This document shows positions 24,528-33,112 of a DNA stretch of 64,000 nucleotides, in pieces (positions within the stretch are counted from its first letter, which is position 1; the number at the start of each line of letters is the position of its first letter). Below the pieces are notes generated by a model. It was not told where the DNA came from and ran no database searches. It worked only from the letters and a program-made list of their open reading frames with translations. The position numbers and the translations under genes are program-made. Source of the stretch: Streptomyces sp. NBC_00820 (GTDB lineage Bacteria > Actinomycetota > Actinomycetes > Streptomycetales > Streptomycetaceae); assembly GCF_036347055.1 (NCBI RefSeq), contig NZ_CP108882.1, forward strand, positions 2,369,001-2,433,000. Reading direction: 5' to 3'.

Positions 24528-27239
24528 ATGACCGACCCCCACGCCATCCAGCCGAGCGCGCTGGACCAGCTCCCGGACCGCGACCCGGAGGAGACCGCCG
24601 AATGGCAGGCCTCCCTGGACGCCGTCGCGCGTGAGGCTGGCCCGCACCGCGCCGCGTACCTGATGCGGCGCACGCTGGAGCGGGCCGAGGCGGGCGGCGT
24701 CGCGCTGCCGAAGCTCCTCGAGACCGACTACGTCAACTCCATCCCCACCGCCGCCGAGACGGCTGTTCCCGGTGACGAGGCCATGGAGGCCCGGATCACC
24801 GCGTGGAACCGCTGGAACGCGGCCGCGATGGTGACCCGTGGCAGCAAGTACGGCGTCGGCGGCCACATCGCCACCTTCGCCTCCGCGGCCTGGCTGTACG
24901 AGACGGGCTTCAACCACTTCTTCAAGGGCAAGGAGTCCCCGGACGCCGCGGGCTCCGGCGACCAGCTCTACATCCAGGGCCACGCCTCCCCCGGCATCTA
25001 CGCCCGCGCCTTCCTCGACGGCCGGCTCAACGAGCAGCACCTGGACAACTTCCGCCAGGAGGCGGGCGGAGGCGGCCTGCCGTCGTACCCGCACCCGCGC
25101 CGGCTGCCCTGGCTGTGGGAGTTCCCGACGGTGTCCATGGGCCTCGGCCCGCTGTCGGCGATCTACCAGGCGCGCTTCAACCGCTACCTGACCAACCGCG
25201 CCATCAAGGACGTCTCCGCCTCGCACGTGTGGGCGTTCCTCGGCGACGGCGAGATGGACGAGCCGGAGTCGACGGCGGCCCTCGCGCTCGCCGCCCGTGA
25301 GGAGCTGGACAACCTCACCTTCGTCATCAACTGCAACCTGCAGCGCCTCGACGGCCCGGTCCGCGCCAACTTCAAGATCGTGCAGGAGCTGGAGGCCCAG
25401 TTCCGCGGCGCCGGCTGGAACGTCATCAAGACGCTGTGGGGTTCGGCCTGGGACGAGCTGTTCCAGCTGGACACCACGGGCGCGCTGGTGCGCCGCCTGC
25501 GCCAGGTGCCGGACGCGCAGATCCAGACGTACCAGACCCGCGACGCCGCCTACATCCGCCAGGACTTCTTCGGTGCCGACCCGGCGCTGGTGGAGATGGC
25601 GAAGCTGCTGAGCGACGACAAGATCTTCGAGTGCTTCCACCTCTCGCGCGGCGGTCACGAGGCGCGCAAGGTCTACGCCGCCTACAAGGCCGCCGTCGAG
25701 CACAAGGGCGCGCCGACCGTGATCCTGGCCCAGACGGTCAAGGGCCACACCCTGGGCGACGGCTTCGCGTCGAAGAACGCCAACCACCAGATGAAGAAGC
25801 TCTCGGTGGACGAGTTCAAGGCGATGCGTGACCTGCTGGAGCTGCCGATCGCGGACAGCGCGTTCGCCGACGGCCAGGTTCCCTACGGCCACCCCGGCGC
25901 CGACTCCCCCGAGGTCCGCTACCTCCAGGAGCGTCGCGCGGCCCTCGGCGGCCCGGCCCCGTCGCGTCGCGTGCACCCGCTCGCGCCGCTGCCGGCTCCG
26001 GCCGAGAAGGCCTTCGCCGCCTTCGACAAGGGCTCCGGCTCGCAGAACATGGCGACGACGATGGCCTTCGTCCGCCTGGTCAAGGACCTGGTCCGCGACA
26101 AGGAGACCGGCAAGCGCTGGGTGCCGATCGTCCCCGACGAGGCGCGCACCTTCGGCATGGAGTCGCTCTTCCCGTCCCTCGGCATCTACTCGCCCAAGGG
26201 CCAGACGTACGAGCCGGTCGACCGCGACCAGCTGATGTACTACAAGGAAGCCAAGAACGGCCAGATCCTCAACGAGGGGATCACCGAGGCCGGCTCGATG
26301 GCCGACTTCATCGCCGCGTCCACCGCGTACTCCACGCACGGCGAAGCGATGATCCCGTTCTACATCTTCTACTCGATGTTCGGCTGGCAGCGCACGGCCG
26401 ACCAGATGTGGCAGCTCGGCGACCAGCTCGGCCGCGGCTTCCTCGTCGGCGCGACGGCGGGCCGTACGACCCTGACGGGCGAGGGCCTCCAGCACGCCGA
26501 CGGCCACTCCCCGGTGATCGCGGCCACCAACCCGGCCGCCCTCACCTACGACCCGGCGTTCGCCTACGAGATCGGCGTGATCGTCCGCGAGGGCCTGCGC
26601 CGCATGTACGGCGAGGCGAAGCCGGGCGAGGACCAGGACGTCTTCTACTACCTGACGGTCTACAACGAGCCGCTGCCGCAGCCGGCCAAGCCGGCCGGCC
26701 TCGGTATCGACGAGGGCATCGTCAAGGGCCTGTACCGCTTCAACACGGCCGAGTCGGCGGGCGTCAGCCCCGCTGCCAACGCCCCGCGCATCCAGCTGCT
26801 GGGCTCCGGCACGGCGATCCACTGGGCGCTGGACGCGCAGAAGCTGCTCGCCGAGGACTGGGGCGTGGCCGCCGACGTGTGGTCCGCGACCTCGTGGTCG
26901 GAGCTGCGCCGCGACGCGATGGAGGCCGACGCGGCCATCCTGCGCGGCGAGGAGCGCGTGCCCTACGTCCGCCAGGCCCTGCAGGGCGCCGAGGGCCCGG
27001 TCCTCGCGGTCTCCGACTACATGCGCCAGGTCCCGGACCAGATCGCGCAGTGGGTCGAGCAGGACTGGTCCTCGCTGGGCGCCGACGGCTTCGGCCTGTC
27101 CGACACCCGTGACGCCGCCCGCCGCCACTTCGGTGTCGACGCGCAGTCGATCGTCGTCGCGGCCCTGGCCCAGCTCGCCAGGCGCGGCGAGGTCCAGGCG
27201 ACCGCGGTGAAGGAAGCCCGGGAGAAGTACGGCCTGTAG
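24528..27239 (+). CDS. aceE: Pyruvate dehydrogenase E1 component, homodimeric type
   Basis: A 903-residue thiamine-diphosphate enzyme that decarboxylates pyruvate and acetylates the lipoyl group of E2, feeding acetyl-CoA into the TCA cycle. The thiamine-diphosphate motif starts GDGEMDEPES and ends near VINCN. Other family blocks are GGHIATFASAAWLYETGF, QGHASPGIYARAFL and FYIFYSMFGWQRTADQ. Length matches the alpha2 AceE family. ATG at 24528 follows AGGAAGGCGGCG. It has its own long leader with a palindrome, and a terminator follows 20 bases after the stop. Confidence 0.97.
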   Translation: MTDPHAIQPSALDQLPDRDPEETAEWQASLDAVAREAGPHRAAYLMRRTLERAEAGGVALPKLLETDYVNSIPTAAETAVPGDEAMEARITAWNRWNAAAMVTRGSKYGVGGHIATFASAAWLYETGFNHFFKGKESPDAAGSGDQLYIQGHASPGIYARAFLDGRLNEQHLDNFRQEAGGGGLPSYPHPRRLPWLWEFPTVSMGLGPLSAIYQARFNRYLTNRAIKDVSASHVWAFLGDGEMDEPESTAALALAAREELDNLTFVINCNLQRLDGPVRANFKIVQELEAQFRGAGWNVIKTLWGSAWDELFQLDTTGALVRRLRQVPDAQIQTYQTRDAAYIRQDFFGADPALVEMAKLLSDDKIFECFHLSRGGHEARKVYAAYKAAVEHKGAPTVILAQTVKGHTLGDGFASKNANHQMKKLSVDEFKAMRDLLELPIADSAFADGQVPYGHPGADSPEVRYLQERRAALGGPAPSRRVHPLAPLPAPAEKAFAAFDKGSGSQNMATTMAFVRLVKDLVRDKETGKRWVPIVPDEARTFGMESLFPSLGIYSPKGQTYEPVDRDQLMYYKEAKNGQILNEGITEAGSMADFIAASTAYSTHGEAMIPFYIFYSMFGWQRTADQMWQLGDQLGRGFLVGATAGRTTLTGEGLQHADGHSPVIAATNPAALTYDPAFAYEIGVIVREGLRRMYGEAKPGEDQDVFYYLTVYNEPLPQPAKPAGLGIDEGIVKGLYRFNTAESAGVSPAANAPRIQLLGSGTAIHWALDAQKLLAEDWGVAADVWSATSWSELRRDAMEADAAILRGEERVPYVRQALQGAEGPVLAVSDYMRQVPDQIAQWVEQDWSSLGADGFGLSDTRDAARRHFGVDAQSIVVAALAQLARRGEVQATAVKEAREKYGL

Positions 27240-27258
27240 GTCATCCAGGTTCTGTGAG

Positions 27259-27288
27259 GAAGGGGTACGGCAGCCGCCGTGCCCCTTC
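27259..27288 (+). terminator. Terminator after aceE
   Basis: Thirteen-base arms GAAGGGGTACGGC (27259-27271) and GCCGTGCCCCTTC (27276-27288), one G-U pair, AGCC loop, followed by TTCG. Placed 20 bases past the aceE stop. Confidence 0.75.
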
Positions 27289-27328
27289 TTCGTGTGCTCT
27301 GTCAGTGGCCCCCGGCATGATGAGGGGC

Positions 27329-28312
27329 ATGCGTGCGGCCCGGCTCATCAAGATGGTGCTCCTCCTGCAGTCCCGCCCCTCCATGACCGCCGCCGAGCTG
27401 GCGCGGGAGCTGGAGGTGTCGGAGCGGACGGTGACCCGGGACGCGCAGGCGCTGTCGGAGGCGGGCGTGCCGGTGTACGCGGACCGGGGGCGGGCCGGCG
27501 GGTACCGGCTGGTCGGCGGGTACCGGACGCGGCTGACGGGGCTGGCGCGCGGCGAGGCCGAGGCGCTGTTCCTGAGCGGGGTGCCCGGAGCGCTCAGGGA
27601 GATGGGGCTTCAGGACGCGGCCTCCGTGGCCCGGCTGAAGGTGTCGGCCGCGCTGCTGCCGTCCCTGCGGGACGCCCCGGACAGTGCCGCCCGGCGGTTC
27701 CATCTGGACGCGCCCGCCTGGTTTCGGGAGCCGGAGCCGCCGGCGCTGCTGCCCGTGGTCGCCGAGGCGGTGTGGGACGACCGGCCGGTCCGCGCCGGGT
27801 ACCGGCGGGCGGACGGTGTCGTGGAGCGGGAGCTGGAGCCGTACGGGCTCGTGCTGAAGGCGGGCGTCTGGTACCTGTGCGCGCGGGTGGCCGGCGACGG
27901 TGCCTTCCGGACCTACCGGATCGACCGGTTCGCCTCGGTCACCCCCGTGGACGGGCGCTTCGACCGCGACCCGGGCTTCGACCTGCCCGCCCACTGGGCC
28001 GAGCGGGCGGAGGCGTTCGCCCGCTCCATCCTGCGCGCCGAGGCCGTCGTACGGCTCTCCCCCGAGGGGGTGCGCGCGCTGCCGTACGCCCTCGATCCGC
28101 TCTCCGCGCGTGAGGCGCTGGCGGGCGCGGGCGAGCCGGACGTCCGGGGGTGGGTGACGGTGACCGTCCCGGTGGAGTCGGAGGAGGTCGCGCACACGCA
28201 GCTCAGGGCGCTGGGGCCGGAGGCGGAGGTGGTGGCGCCGGCCGGTCTGCGGGAGCGGTTCGCCCGGGACGCGGCCCGGACGGCGGCGCTGTACGGACAT
28301 ACGGCCACCTGA
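27329..28312 (+). CDS. WYL-domain transcriptional regulator (DeoR/YafY type)
   Basis: About 327 residues. An N-terminal helix-turn-helix (MTAAELARELEVSERTVTRD) is followed by a WYL domain (YGLVLKAGVWYLCARVAG, FRTYRIDRFASV), which senses nucleic acid or small-molecule signals. A C-terminal WCX-like domain ends the protein. ATG at 27329 gives the usual start MRAARLIKM; ATG at 27317 or 27320 is also possible, and the AGGGG just before 27329 is too close to be ideal. It stands alone after the aceE terminator. Target genes unknown. Confidence 0.87.
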   Translation: MRAARLIKMVLLLQSRPSMTAAELARELEVSERTVTRDAQALSEAGVPVYADRGRAGGYRLVGGYRTRLTGLARGEAEALFLSGVPGALREMGLQDAASVARLKVSAALLPSLRDAPDSAARRFHLDAPAWFREPEPPALLPVVAEAVWDDRPVRAGYRRADGVVERELEPYGLVLKAGVWYLCARVAGDGAFRTYRIDRFASVTPVDGRFDRDPGFDLPAHWAERAEAFARSILRAEAVVRLSPEGVRALPYALDPLSAREALAGAGEPDVRGWVTVTVPVESEEVAHTQLRALGPEAEVVAPAGLRERFARDAARTAALYGHTAT

Positions 28313-28414
28313 CATACGGGCGTACGGCCACCGGTCGGGCGGTCCACCCTCCTGATAACGATCCGCCGTACTCCGCGTGCGGCGGATCGTTAGAGGCCCG
28401 ATGCTTGACCCGTG

Positions 28415-28933
28415 ATGGACGAGACGGAGTTCTGGGAGCTCATCGACGCCACCCGCGAGGCCGCCGAGGGCGACCCCGAGGAGCAGGCCGACCTGCTCGT
28501 GGACCGGCTGCTCCAGCTGGATCCGGAGATGGTCCTGGACTTCGCCCGTCACTTCGAGGCCCGCTACAACCGCGCCTACCGCTGGGATCTGTGGGGCGCC
28601 GCCTGGGCGCTGCTGGACGGGGCCAGCGACGACGCGTTCGACTTCTTCCGGTGCTGGCTGATCGGTCAGGGCCGGGAGGTCTTCGAGGGCGCCCTGCACG
28701 ACCCGGACTCCCTGGCCGATCTGCTGGACGAGTTCGACGAGGAGATCGACGGCGACGGCGAGGAGCTGGGCTACGCGGCCGACGAGGCCTACGAGCAGCT
28801 GACCGGCGTGGTCGCCCCCGACCTGGGCATCGCCCCGGCCCCGGCCGAGCCCGCGGGCGCCCCGGTCGACTTCGAGGACGACACGGTCCTCGCCGGGCGC
28901 TACCCGAGGCTCTGGGAACGGTTCAAGGACTGA
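28415..28933 (+). CDS. DUF4240 domain protein
   Basis: A 172-residue acidic cytoplasmic protein. It opens MDETEFWELIDATREAAEGD and contains RAYRWDLWGAAWALLDGASDDAFDFFRCWL, the hallmark of DUF4240. An Ala/Pro linker precedes a short C-terminus. Function is unknown; related domains occur in stand-alone and toxin-immunity-like contexts. ATG at 28415 is preferred, with an overlapping GTG at 28412. It is followed by the foldback element at 29.0 kb. Confidence 0.85.
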   Translation: MDETEFWELIDATREAAEGDPEEQADLLVDRLLQLDPEMVLDFARHFEARYNRAYRWDLWGAAWALLDGASDDAFDFFRCWLIGQGREVFEGALHDPDSLADLLDEFDEEIDGDGEELGYAADEAYEQLTGVVAPDLGIAPAPAEPAGAPVDFEDDTVLAGRYPRLWERFKD

Positions 28934-29026
28934 CATGGGCTCCACGCCGCGGACACCGGCGGTGGGAGGGCGTGCGGGACGGGCGCGGCGGGACCTCGCG
29001 GACACGCGGCCTCACATGCGTTGCAC

Positions 29027-29194
29027 CTAGGGGGTGTCGTTTGGATCAGGTCGGATCAGGCCGCGGCGTCCGGTGCGGTGCCTCGCAAGGCGGAGGATCT
29101 GCCGCGTACCGGACGTACTCGGCTGATCCGACAACGCGGCGAGGTGCCGTGCCGGGCGTCGCGGACCCGAGCTGATCCAAACGACACCCCCTAG
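29027..29194. mobile_element. Foldback (MITE-like) element, copy A
   Basis: A 168-base element bounded by 23-base perfect terminal inverted repeats that start CTAGGGGGTGTCGTTTGG (29027 onward) and end at 29194. Inner arms form a hairpin around CGGAC, with a stem equivalent to copy B at 15586-15620. Long outer arms pair with only transition changes, so the RNA form would be nearly fully paired. There is no coding content. The right end contains the TAG stop codon of the amidase gene. Confidence 0.8.
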
Positions 29195-30018
29195 CGTTTG
29201 CCGGTCGGGGGCCGGCCCTGCAGGCGGGCGGCCGACTGTCTGATCTCGGGGAGGCGGGCGGTCAGGGCGGCGCCGGGGCAGCTGGTCATGAACCCCTGGT
29301 CGTGGCCGGCCACGACGGGAAGGCTGGCGGCGCTGCCGGCGTGGTAGCGGCTGAGGCCGTTGCTGGAGACCAGACGGACGCGGGCGCGCGGGTCGACGCC
29401 GGCGAGGCCGAGCTTCCAGGCGGCGACGGCGGCGATCGCGTCGGTCATGGCCCGGGGGACGGGGACCCCGGCGGTGAAGGTGCCCAGCGCGGCGATGCCG
29501 GCGGTGCGATGGTTGAAGCCCTGGGTGTGGGCGCCGGTGACGGGCCGCTCGGCACCGCCGGCACGGCCCTCGTAGATGGTGCCGCAGCGGTCGACGAGGA
29601 AGTTGTAGCCGATGTCGTCCCAGTTCCGGGCGCCGGTCTGGCCCGAGTACAGGTCGCGGATGATGCGCGGGGCGTCGGCGCAGTCGTAGCCGTTGGGCGA
29701 GTCCGTGTGGTGGATGAAGACGGCGACCACCTTGTCGTCGTAGCGCGGGGGCGGCTGGGTGCGCCCGGTGGTGCCGTCCAGCCAGGCGGTGCGGGGCACC
29801 ATGGCCGGCCGGGCCGCGCGGTGCGCCGGCCCGGTGCGGACGGGGGCCTGCTGGGCGAGCGGGACGCTGCCGCCGCGTTCGACGCCCTGGGCGCACAGCA
29901 GCAGCGCGAGCACCGCGGCGATCGGGGGCAGCGAGCCGAGCAGGACCAGGACGGCGTCGGGAAGGGCCACGGCTCGCCGCTTCCATGCCCGTGGCCCACG
30001 GAGACGGAAAAAACGCAT
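29191..30018 (-). CDS. Membrane-anchored N-acetylmuramoyl-L-alanine amidase (PGRP type)
   Basis: Predicted 275-residue peptidoglycan amidase. One N-terminal transmembrane anchor (about residues 20-44, DAVLVLLGSLPPIAAVLALL) is followed by a PGRP/amidase_2 domain. Zinc-ligand segments are VFIHHTDSPNGY, AGHDQGF and the final MTSCPG. GYNFLVDRCGTIYEGR is the conserved core. It would cleave the amide between muramic acid and the stem peptide outside the cell. ATG at 30018 is chosen because upstream sequence is not family-like. The stop codon lies within the terminal repeat of the foldback element, so the present C-terminus (RPPTGKR) may be insertion-derived. Confidence 0.88.
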   Translation of the reverse strand: MRFFRLRGPRAWKRRAVALPDAVLVLLGSLPPIAAVLALLLCAQGVERGGSVPLAQQAPVRTGPAHRAARPAMVPRTAWLDGTTGRTQPPPRYDDKVVAVFIHHTDSPNGYDCADAPRIIRDLYSGQTGARNWDDIGYNFLVDRCGTIYEGRAGGAERPVTGAHTQGFNHRTAGIAALGTFTAGVPVPRAMTDAIAAVAAWKLGLAGVDPRARVRLVSSNGLSRYHAGSAASLPVVAGHDQGFMTSCPGAALTARLPEIRQSAARLQGRPPTGKR

Positions 30019-30227
30019 GGTGTCACTGTCGGACCGGGCCGGCCCGTCCGCGACGTGTGTTGTGCCACCTGGCGGAACCATCGTCCCGGTCCGGGACGTT
30101 TCTGGGGGTACACGCACGGCGCCGCGCGGCGCGTGGTCCGCTTCTCCCGGGTGGCCCCGTCCGTGCGTGTGACTGATCATCGGGCCTGTCCCGCCCGTAC
30201 TGGGGAGCCCTGGAGAAAGGCGGCTTC

Positions 30228-31421
30228 GTGGACCTGCTCGACCTCATGCTTGTGCTGGTGGCCCTCGTGTACGCGGCGGCCGGGTACCGGCGCGGCCTGG
30301 TGGCCGGATGCGTGTCGCTGGCCGGGTTCGTGGGCGGCGCGGTCGTCGGGGTGTGGGCGCTGCCCTGGGTGACCGGGCTGGTGTCGCGCGGTTCGGCGGC
30401 GGCGACGGTGCTGGCGATCCTGACCGTGCTGGTGCCCGGCATGGTGGGGCACGAGCTGGCCGGCCGGCTTTCGCTGCGGCTGCGCAGCGAGCTGGACCGC
30501 GAGGGCCGGGGCCCACTGCGGGTGGCGGACGGGATCGGGGGCGCGGCGGCCAACTCGGTGGCGGTGCTGATCGTGGCCTGGGTCGCGGCGAGCGTGCTGG
30601 GCGCGGCTCCCTCGCAGACCCTGACGACGCAGATCCGGAACTCGGCGCTGCTGGGCGCGGTGCAGGAGAGGATGCCGCAGACGACGCCCGCGTGGTTCTC
30701 GCGGGCCACGTCCGCGCTGACCGACGCGGGGTTCCCGCAGGTCTTCAACCCGTTCGAGAACGAGTCGACGGCTCAGGTGGCGGAGCCGTCGGGCGACAGC
30801 GTCACCGCGGACGCGAAGCGCGCGGCGCAGCGCAGCACGGTGAAGATCGAGGGCGCCTCCGGCAGCGAGGGCCGCGAGGGCAGCGGTTTCGTGTACGCGC
30901 CGGGGCATGTGATGACGAACGCGCACGTGGTGGCCGGCATCGACAACCCGAGCGTGCGGGTGGGCGGGGTGGGGCGGTCGTACGGGGCGCGGGTGGTGCT
31001 CTTCGACCCGGACCGGGACGTGGCGGTGCTGTACGTGCCCCGGCTGCGCGCGCCGGTGCTGCGTTTCGACGGCGGCGCGCGGCGCGGGGACACGGCGGTG
31101 GTCGCGGGCTACCCGGAGAACGGGAACCTGAACCTGCAGGCGGCGACGGTCGCGAACCGGGTGCGGGCGACCGGCCAGAACATCTACAACGACGGCACGG
31201 TCACCCGCGAGATCTACGCGATCCGCTCGAAGGTCCTGCCCGGCAACTCCGGCGGCCCGCTGCTGGCCACCGACGGCCGGGTGTACGGCGTGGTCTTCGC
31301 CCGCTCCACCTCGGACTCCGAGACGGGGTACGCGCTGACGGCGCAGGAGGTGAAGGGCGACGCCTCGCGGGGTGCCGGGGCGACGGCGGCGGTGGACACG
31401 GGCGAGCTGGCGTCCTCGTGA
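30228..31421 (+). CDS. MarP-like membrane serine protease (CvpA plus trypsin-like)
   Basis: A 397-residue protein. Four transmembrane helices in the first 125 residues form a CvpA-like domain (MDLLDLMLVLVALVYAAAGY, VADGIGGAAANSVAVLIVAW). An extracellular chymotrypsin-like protease follows, with triad His233 (TNAHVV), Asp264 (DVAVLYV) and Ser341 (PGNSGGP). In Mycobacterium the same architecture (MarP) protects against acid and oxidative stress and processes a peptidoglycan hydrolase. The divergent neighbour here is a peptidoglycan amidase, a suggestive pairing. GTG at 30228 follows GGAGAAAGG. Confidence 0.92.
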   Translation: MDLLDLMLVLVALVYAAAGYRRGLVAGCVSLAGFVGGAVVGVWALPWVTGLVSRGSAAATVLAILTVLVPGMVGHELAGRLSLRLRSELDREGRGPLRVADGIGGAAANSVAVLIVAWVAASVLGAAPSQTLTTQIRNSALLGAVQERMPQTTPAWFSRATSALTDAGFPQVFNPFENESTAQVAEPSGDSVTADAKRAAQRSTVKIEGASGSEGREGSGFVYAPGHVMTNAHVVAGIDNPSVRVGGVGRSYGARVVLFDPDRDVAVLYVPRLRAPVLRFDGGARRGDTAVVAGYPENGNLNLQAATVANRVRATGQNIYNDGTVTREIYAIRSKVLPGNSGGPLLATDGRVYGVVFARSTSDSETGYALTAQEVKGDASRGAGATAAVDTGELASS

Positions 31422-31433
31422 GGGGTCAGCCGC

Positions 31434-31922
31434 TCACAGCGGGCGGCCCATGAGCACGTCGTCGACGTACGTCCCCCCGATCAGGAACTCCTCCGGAAGT
31501 ACGCCCTCGACCTCGAACCCCTCGGCCGTGTAGAGCCCGCGGGCCGGGGTGTTGTGCCCGAGCACGCGCAGGGTGATGCGCCGGGCGCCCTGCTCGCGGG
31601 CGCTGTCGATCGCGGCCCGGACCAGTGCGCGTCCCACACCGTGTCCGCGGGCCTCGCGGGCGACGGCGATGCCCTGGATCTGCCGTACGTGCGCGCTCGC
31701 GGGGAACGGCGTGGGTTGAGCGAGCCGGACGTAACCGGCGATCCGGCCGTCCAGCTCGGCGACGAGGCAGCCGTGCACGGGATACCGGTCGCCGAAGAAG
31801 GGCCGGTACGGCGGCTGCGGCTCGGGCGTCACCTCGTGCAGGGTGGACCAGGCGGCGCGGTCGAGGGCGCCCAGTTCCTCGCCGTCCTCGGGCCGGGCGG
31901 TGCGTATGTGCGGTTGCGGCAT
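31434..31922 (-). CDS. GNAT family N-acetyltransferase
   Basis: A 162-residue single-domain acetyltransferase. The acetyl-CoA-binding motif A is IQGIAVAREARGHGVGRALV (R/Q-x-x-G-x-G/A form), and the family C-terminus GLYTAEGFEVEGVL is present. Substrate unknown. ATG at 31922 is used; a GTG three codons upstream is possible. It is convergent with the MarP-like gene with a 12-base gap and divergent from the TIGR01777 gene. Confidence 0.88.
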   Translation of the reverse strand: MPQPHIRTARPEDGEELGALDRAAWSTLHEVTPEPQPPYRPFFGDRYPVHGCLVAELDGRIAGYVRLAQPTPFPASAHVRQIQGIAVAREARGHGVGRALVRAAIDSAREQGARRITLRVLGHNTPARGLYTAEGFEVEGVLPEEFLIGGTYVDDVLMGRPL

Positions 31923-32003
31923 GCGGTGCACCTTAGGGCGACAGGCCCGGACACCTCACCTGGTTTACCCGGTTCTCGCAGGTCGGACCCGCATGCTGGG
32001 CGC

Positions 32004-32900
32004 ATGGAACATTCCCGAATCGCCGTGGCCGGCTCGTCCGGTCTGATCGGCAGTGCCCTCGTACGGTCCCTGCTCGCCGACGGGCACGAGGTGGTACGCC
32101 TGGTGCGGCGCGAGCCGCGTGGCGCGGACGAGGTCCGCTGGGACCCCGCGCGCGGTCAGGTGGACGCGCCGGGGCTGGCCGGCTGTGACGTGGTGGTCAA
32201 TCTGGCCGGGGCCGGGGTGGGCGACCGGCGCTGGACGCCGGAGTACAAGCGGCTGATCCGGGACAGCCGGGTGCTCGGCACGGCGACGCTGGCGAAGGCG
32301 GTGGCGGAGCTGCCCGAGCCGCCGCGGGTCTTCGTGAACGGCAGCGCGATCGGCTACTACGGCGACACGGGCGACCGGATCGTGGACGAGGACTCCCCGG
32401 CCGGGCAGGGGTTCCTGCCTTCGGTGTGCGTGGAGTGGGAGGCGGCCGCGGGGCCGGTGCGGGAGGCGGGCGTACGGACTGTGTTCGCGCGCACCGGGCT
32501 GGTGGTGGCCCGTGAGGGCGGTGCCTGGGGGCGGATGTTCCCCCTGTTCAAGGCGGGGCTCGGGGGGCGGCTGGGCAACGGGCGGCAGTACTGGTCGTAC
32601 ATCGCGCTGCACGACGAGGTCGCCGCGATCCGGCATCTCGTCGAGCACGACACCCTGGTCGGGCCGTTCGACCTGACCGCGCCGGAGCCGCTGACGAACA
32701 ACGAGATCACCGAGGCGATGGGGCGGGTGCTGCACCGGCCGACGCCGTTCCCGGTGCCGGCGGCGGTGCTGCGGGTGGCGCTGGGCGAGATGGCCGGGGA
32801 CGTGCTGGGCAGTCAGCGGGCGGTGCCGAAGCGGCTGCTGGAGTCCGGGTTCACGTTCAGGTACCCGGGGATCGACGAGGCGATCCGCGCCGCGGAGTGA
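32004..32900 (+). CDS. TIGR01777/YfcH-type SDR epimerase
   Basis: A 298-residue extended short-chain dehydrogenase/reductase. The Rossmann motif is AVAGSSGLIGSAL, followed by the family signature VVNLAGAGVGDRRW. The catalytic segment is FVNGSAIGYYGDTGD (Tyr-containing), and the C-terminal DUF1731 region includes VLGSQRAVPKRLLESGFTF. This family has no assigned substrate in bacteria. ATG at 32004 is the only start consistent with the Rossmann fold; longer in-frame extensions are not family-like. Confidence 0.9.
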   Translation: MEHSRIAVAGSSGLIGSALVRSLLADGHEVVRLVRREPRGADEVRWDPARGQVDAPGLAGCDVVVNLAGAGVGDRRWTPEYKRLIRDSRVLGTATLAKAVAELPEPPRVFVNGSAIGYYGDTGDRIVDEDSPAGQGFLPSVCVEWEAAAGPVREAGVRTVFARTGLVVAREGGAWGRMFPLFKAGLGGRLGNGRQYWSYIALHDEVAAIRHLVEHDTLVGPFDLTAPEPLTNNEITEAMGRVLHRPTPFPVPAAVLRVALGEMAGDVLGSQRAVPKRLLESGFTFRYPGIDEAIRAAE

Positions 32901-33112
32901 CCGGGGTCGCACGCCCGACTGCCCTCGCATGGGCGTAGTTGAGAGAGCTGCGAACACATGTGACCGTATGCGACCTCCATGCGACCGTGCCCTGTTGATG
33001 CGCGACTGTTCCTGGCCGATCACCGGCCTAACCTCGTCCCGAACCCGGGTATCCCCGGAGCCTGTTGGGGGCATGACGTCTCCACCGGCCGCGCAACCAC
33101 AGGAGGGGCCTC

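Noticed and set aside
24486..27128. Minus-strand frame of about 880 codons opposite aceE
   Set aside because: Shadow of a highly conserved gene; composition dominated by Val/Arg/Gly/His.
30018..30180. Longer amidase start at 30180
   Set aside because: The extra 54 residues precede the membrane anchor, lack family resemblance and overlap the promoter of the divergent protease gene.
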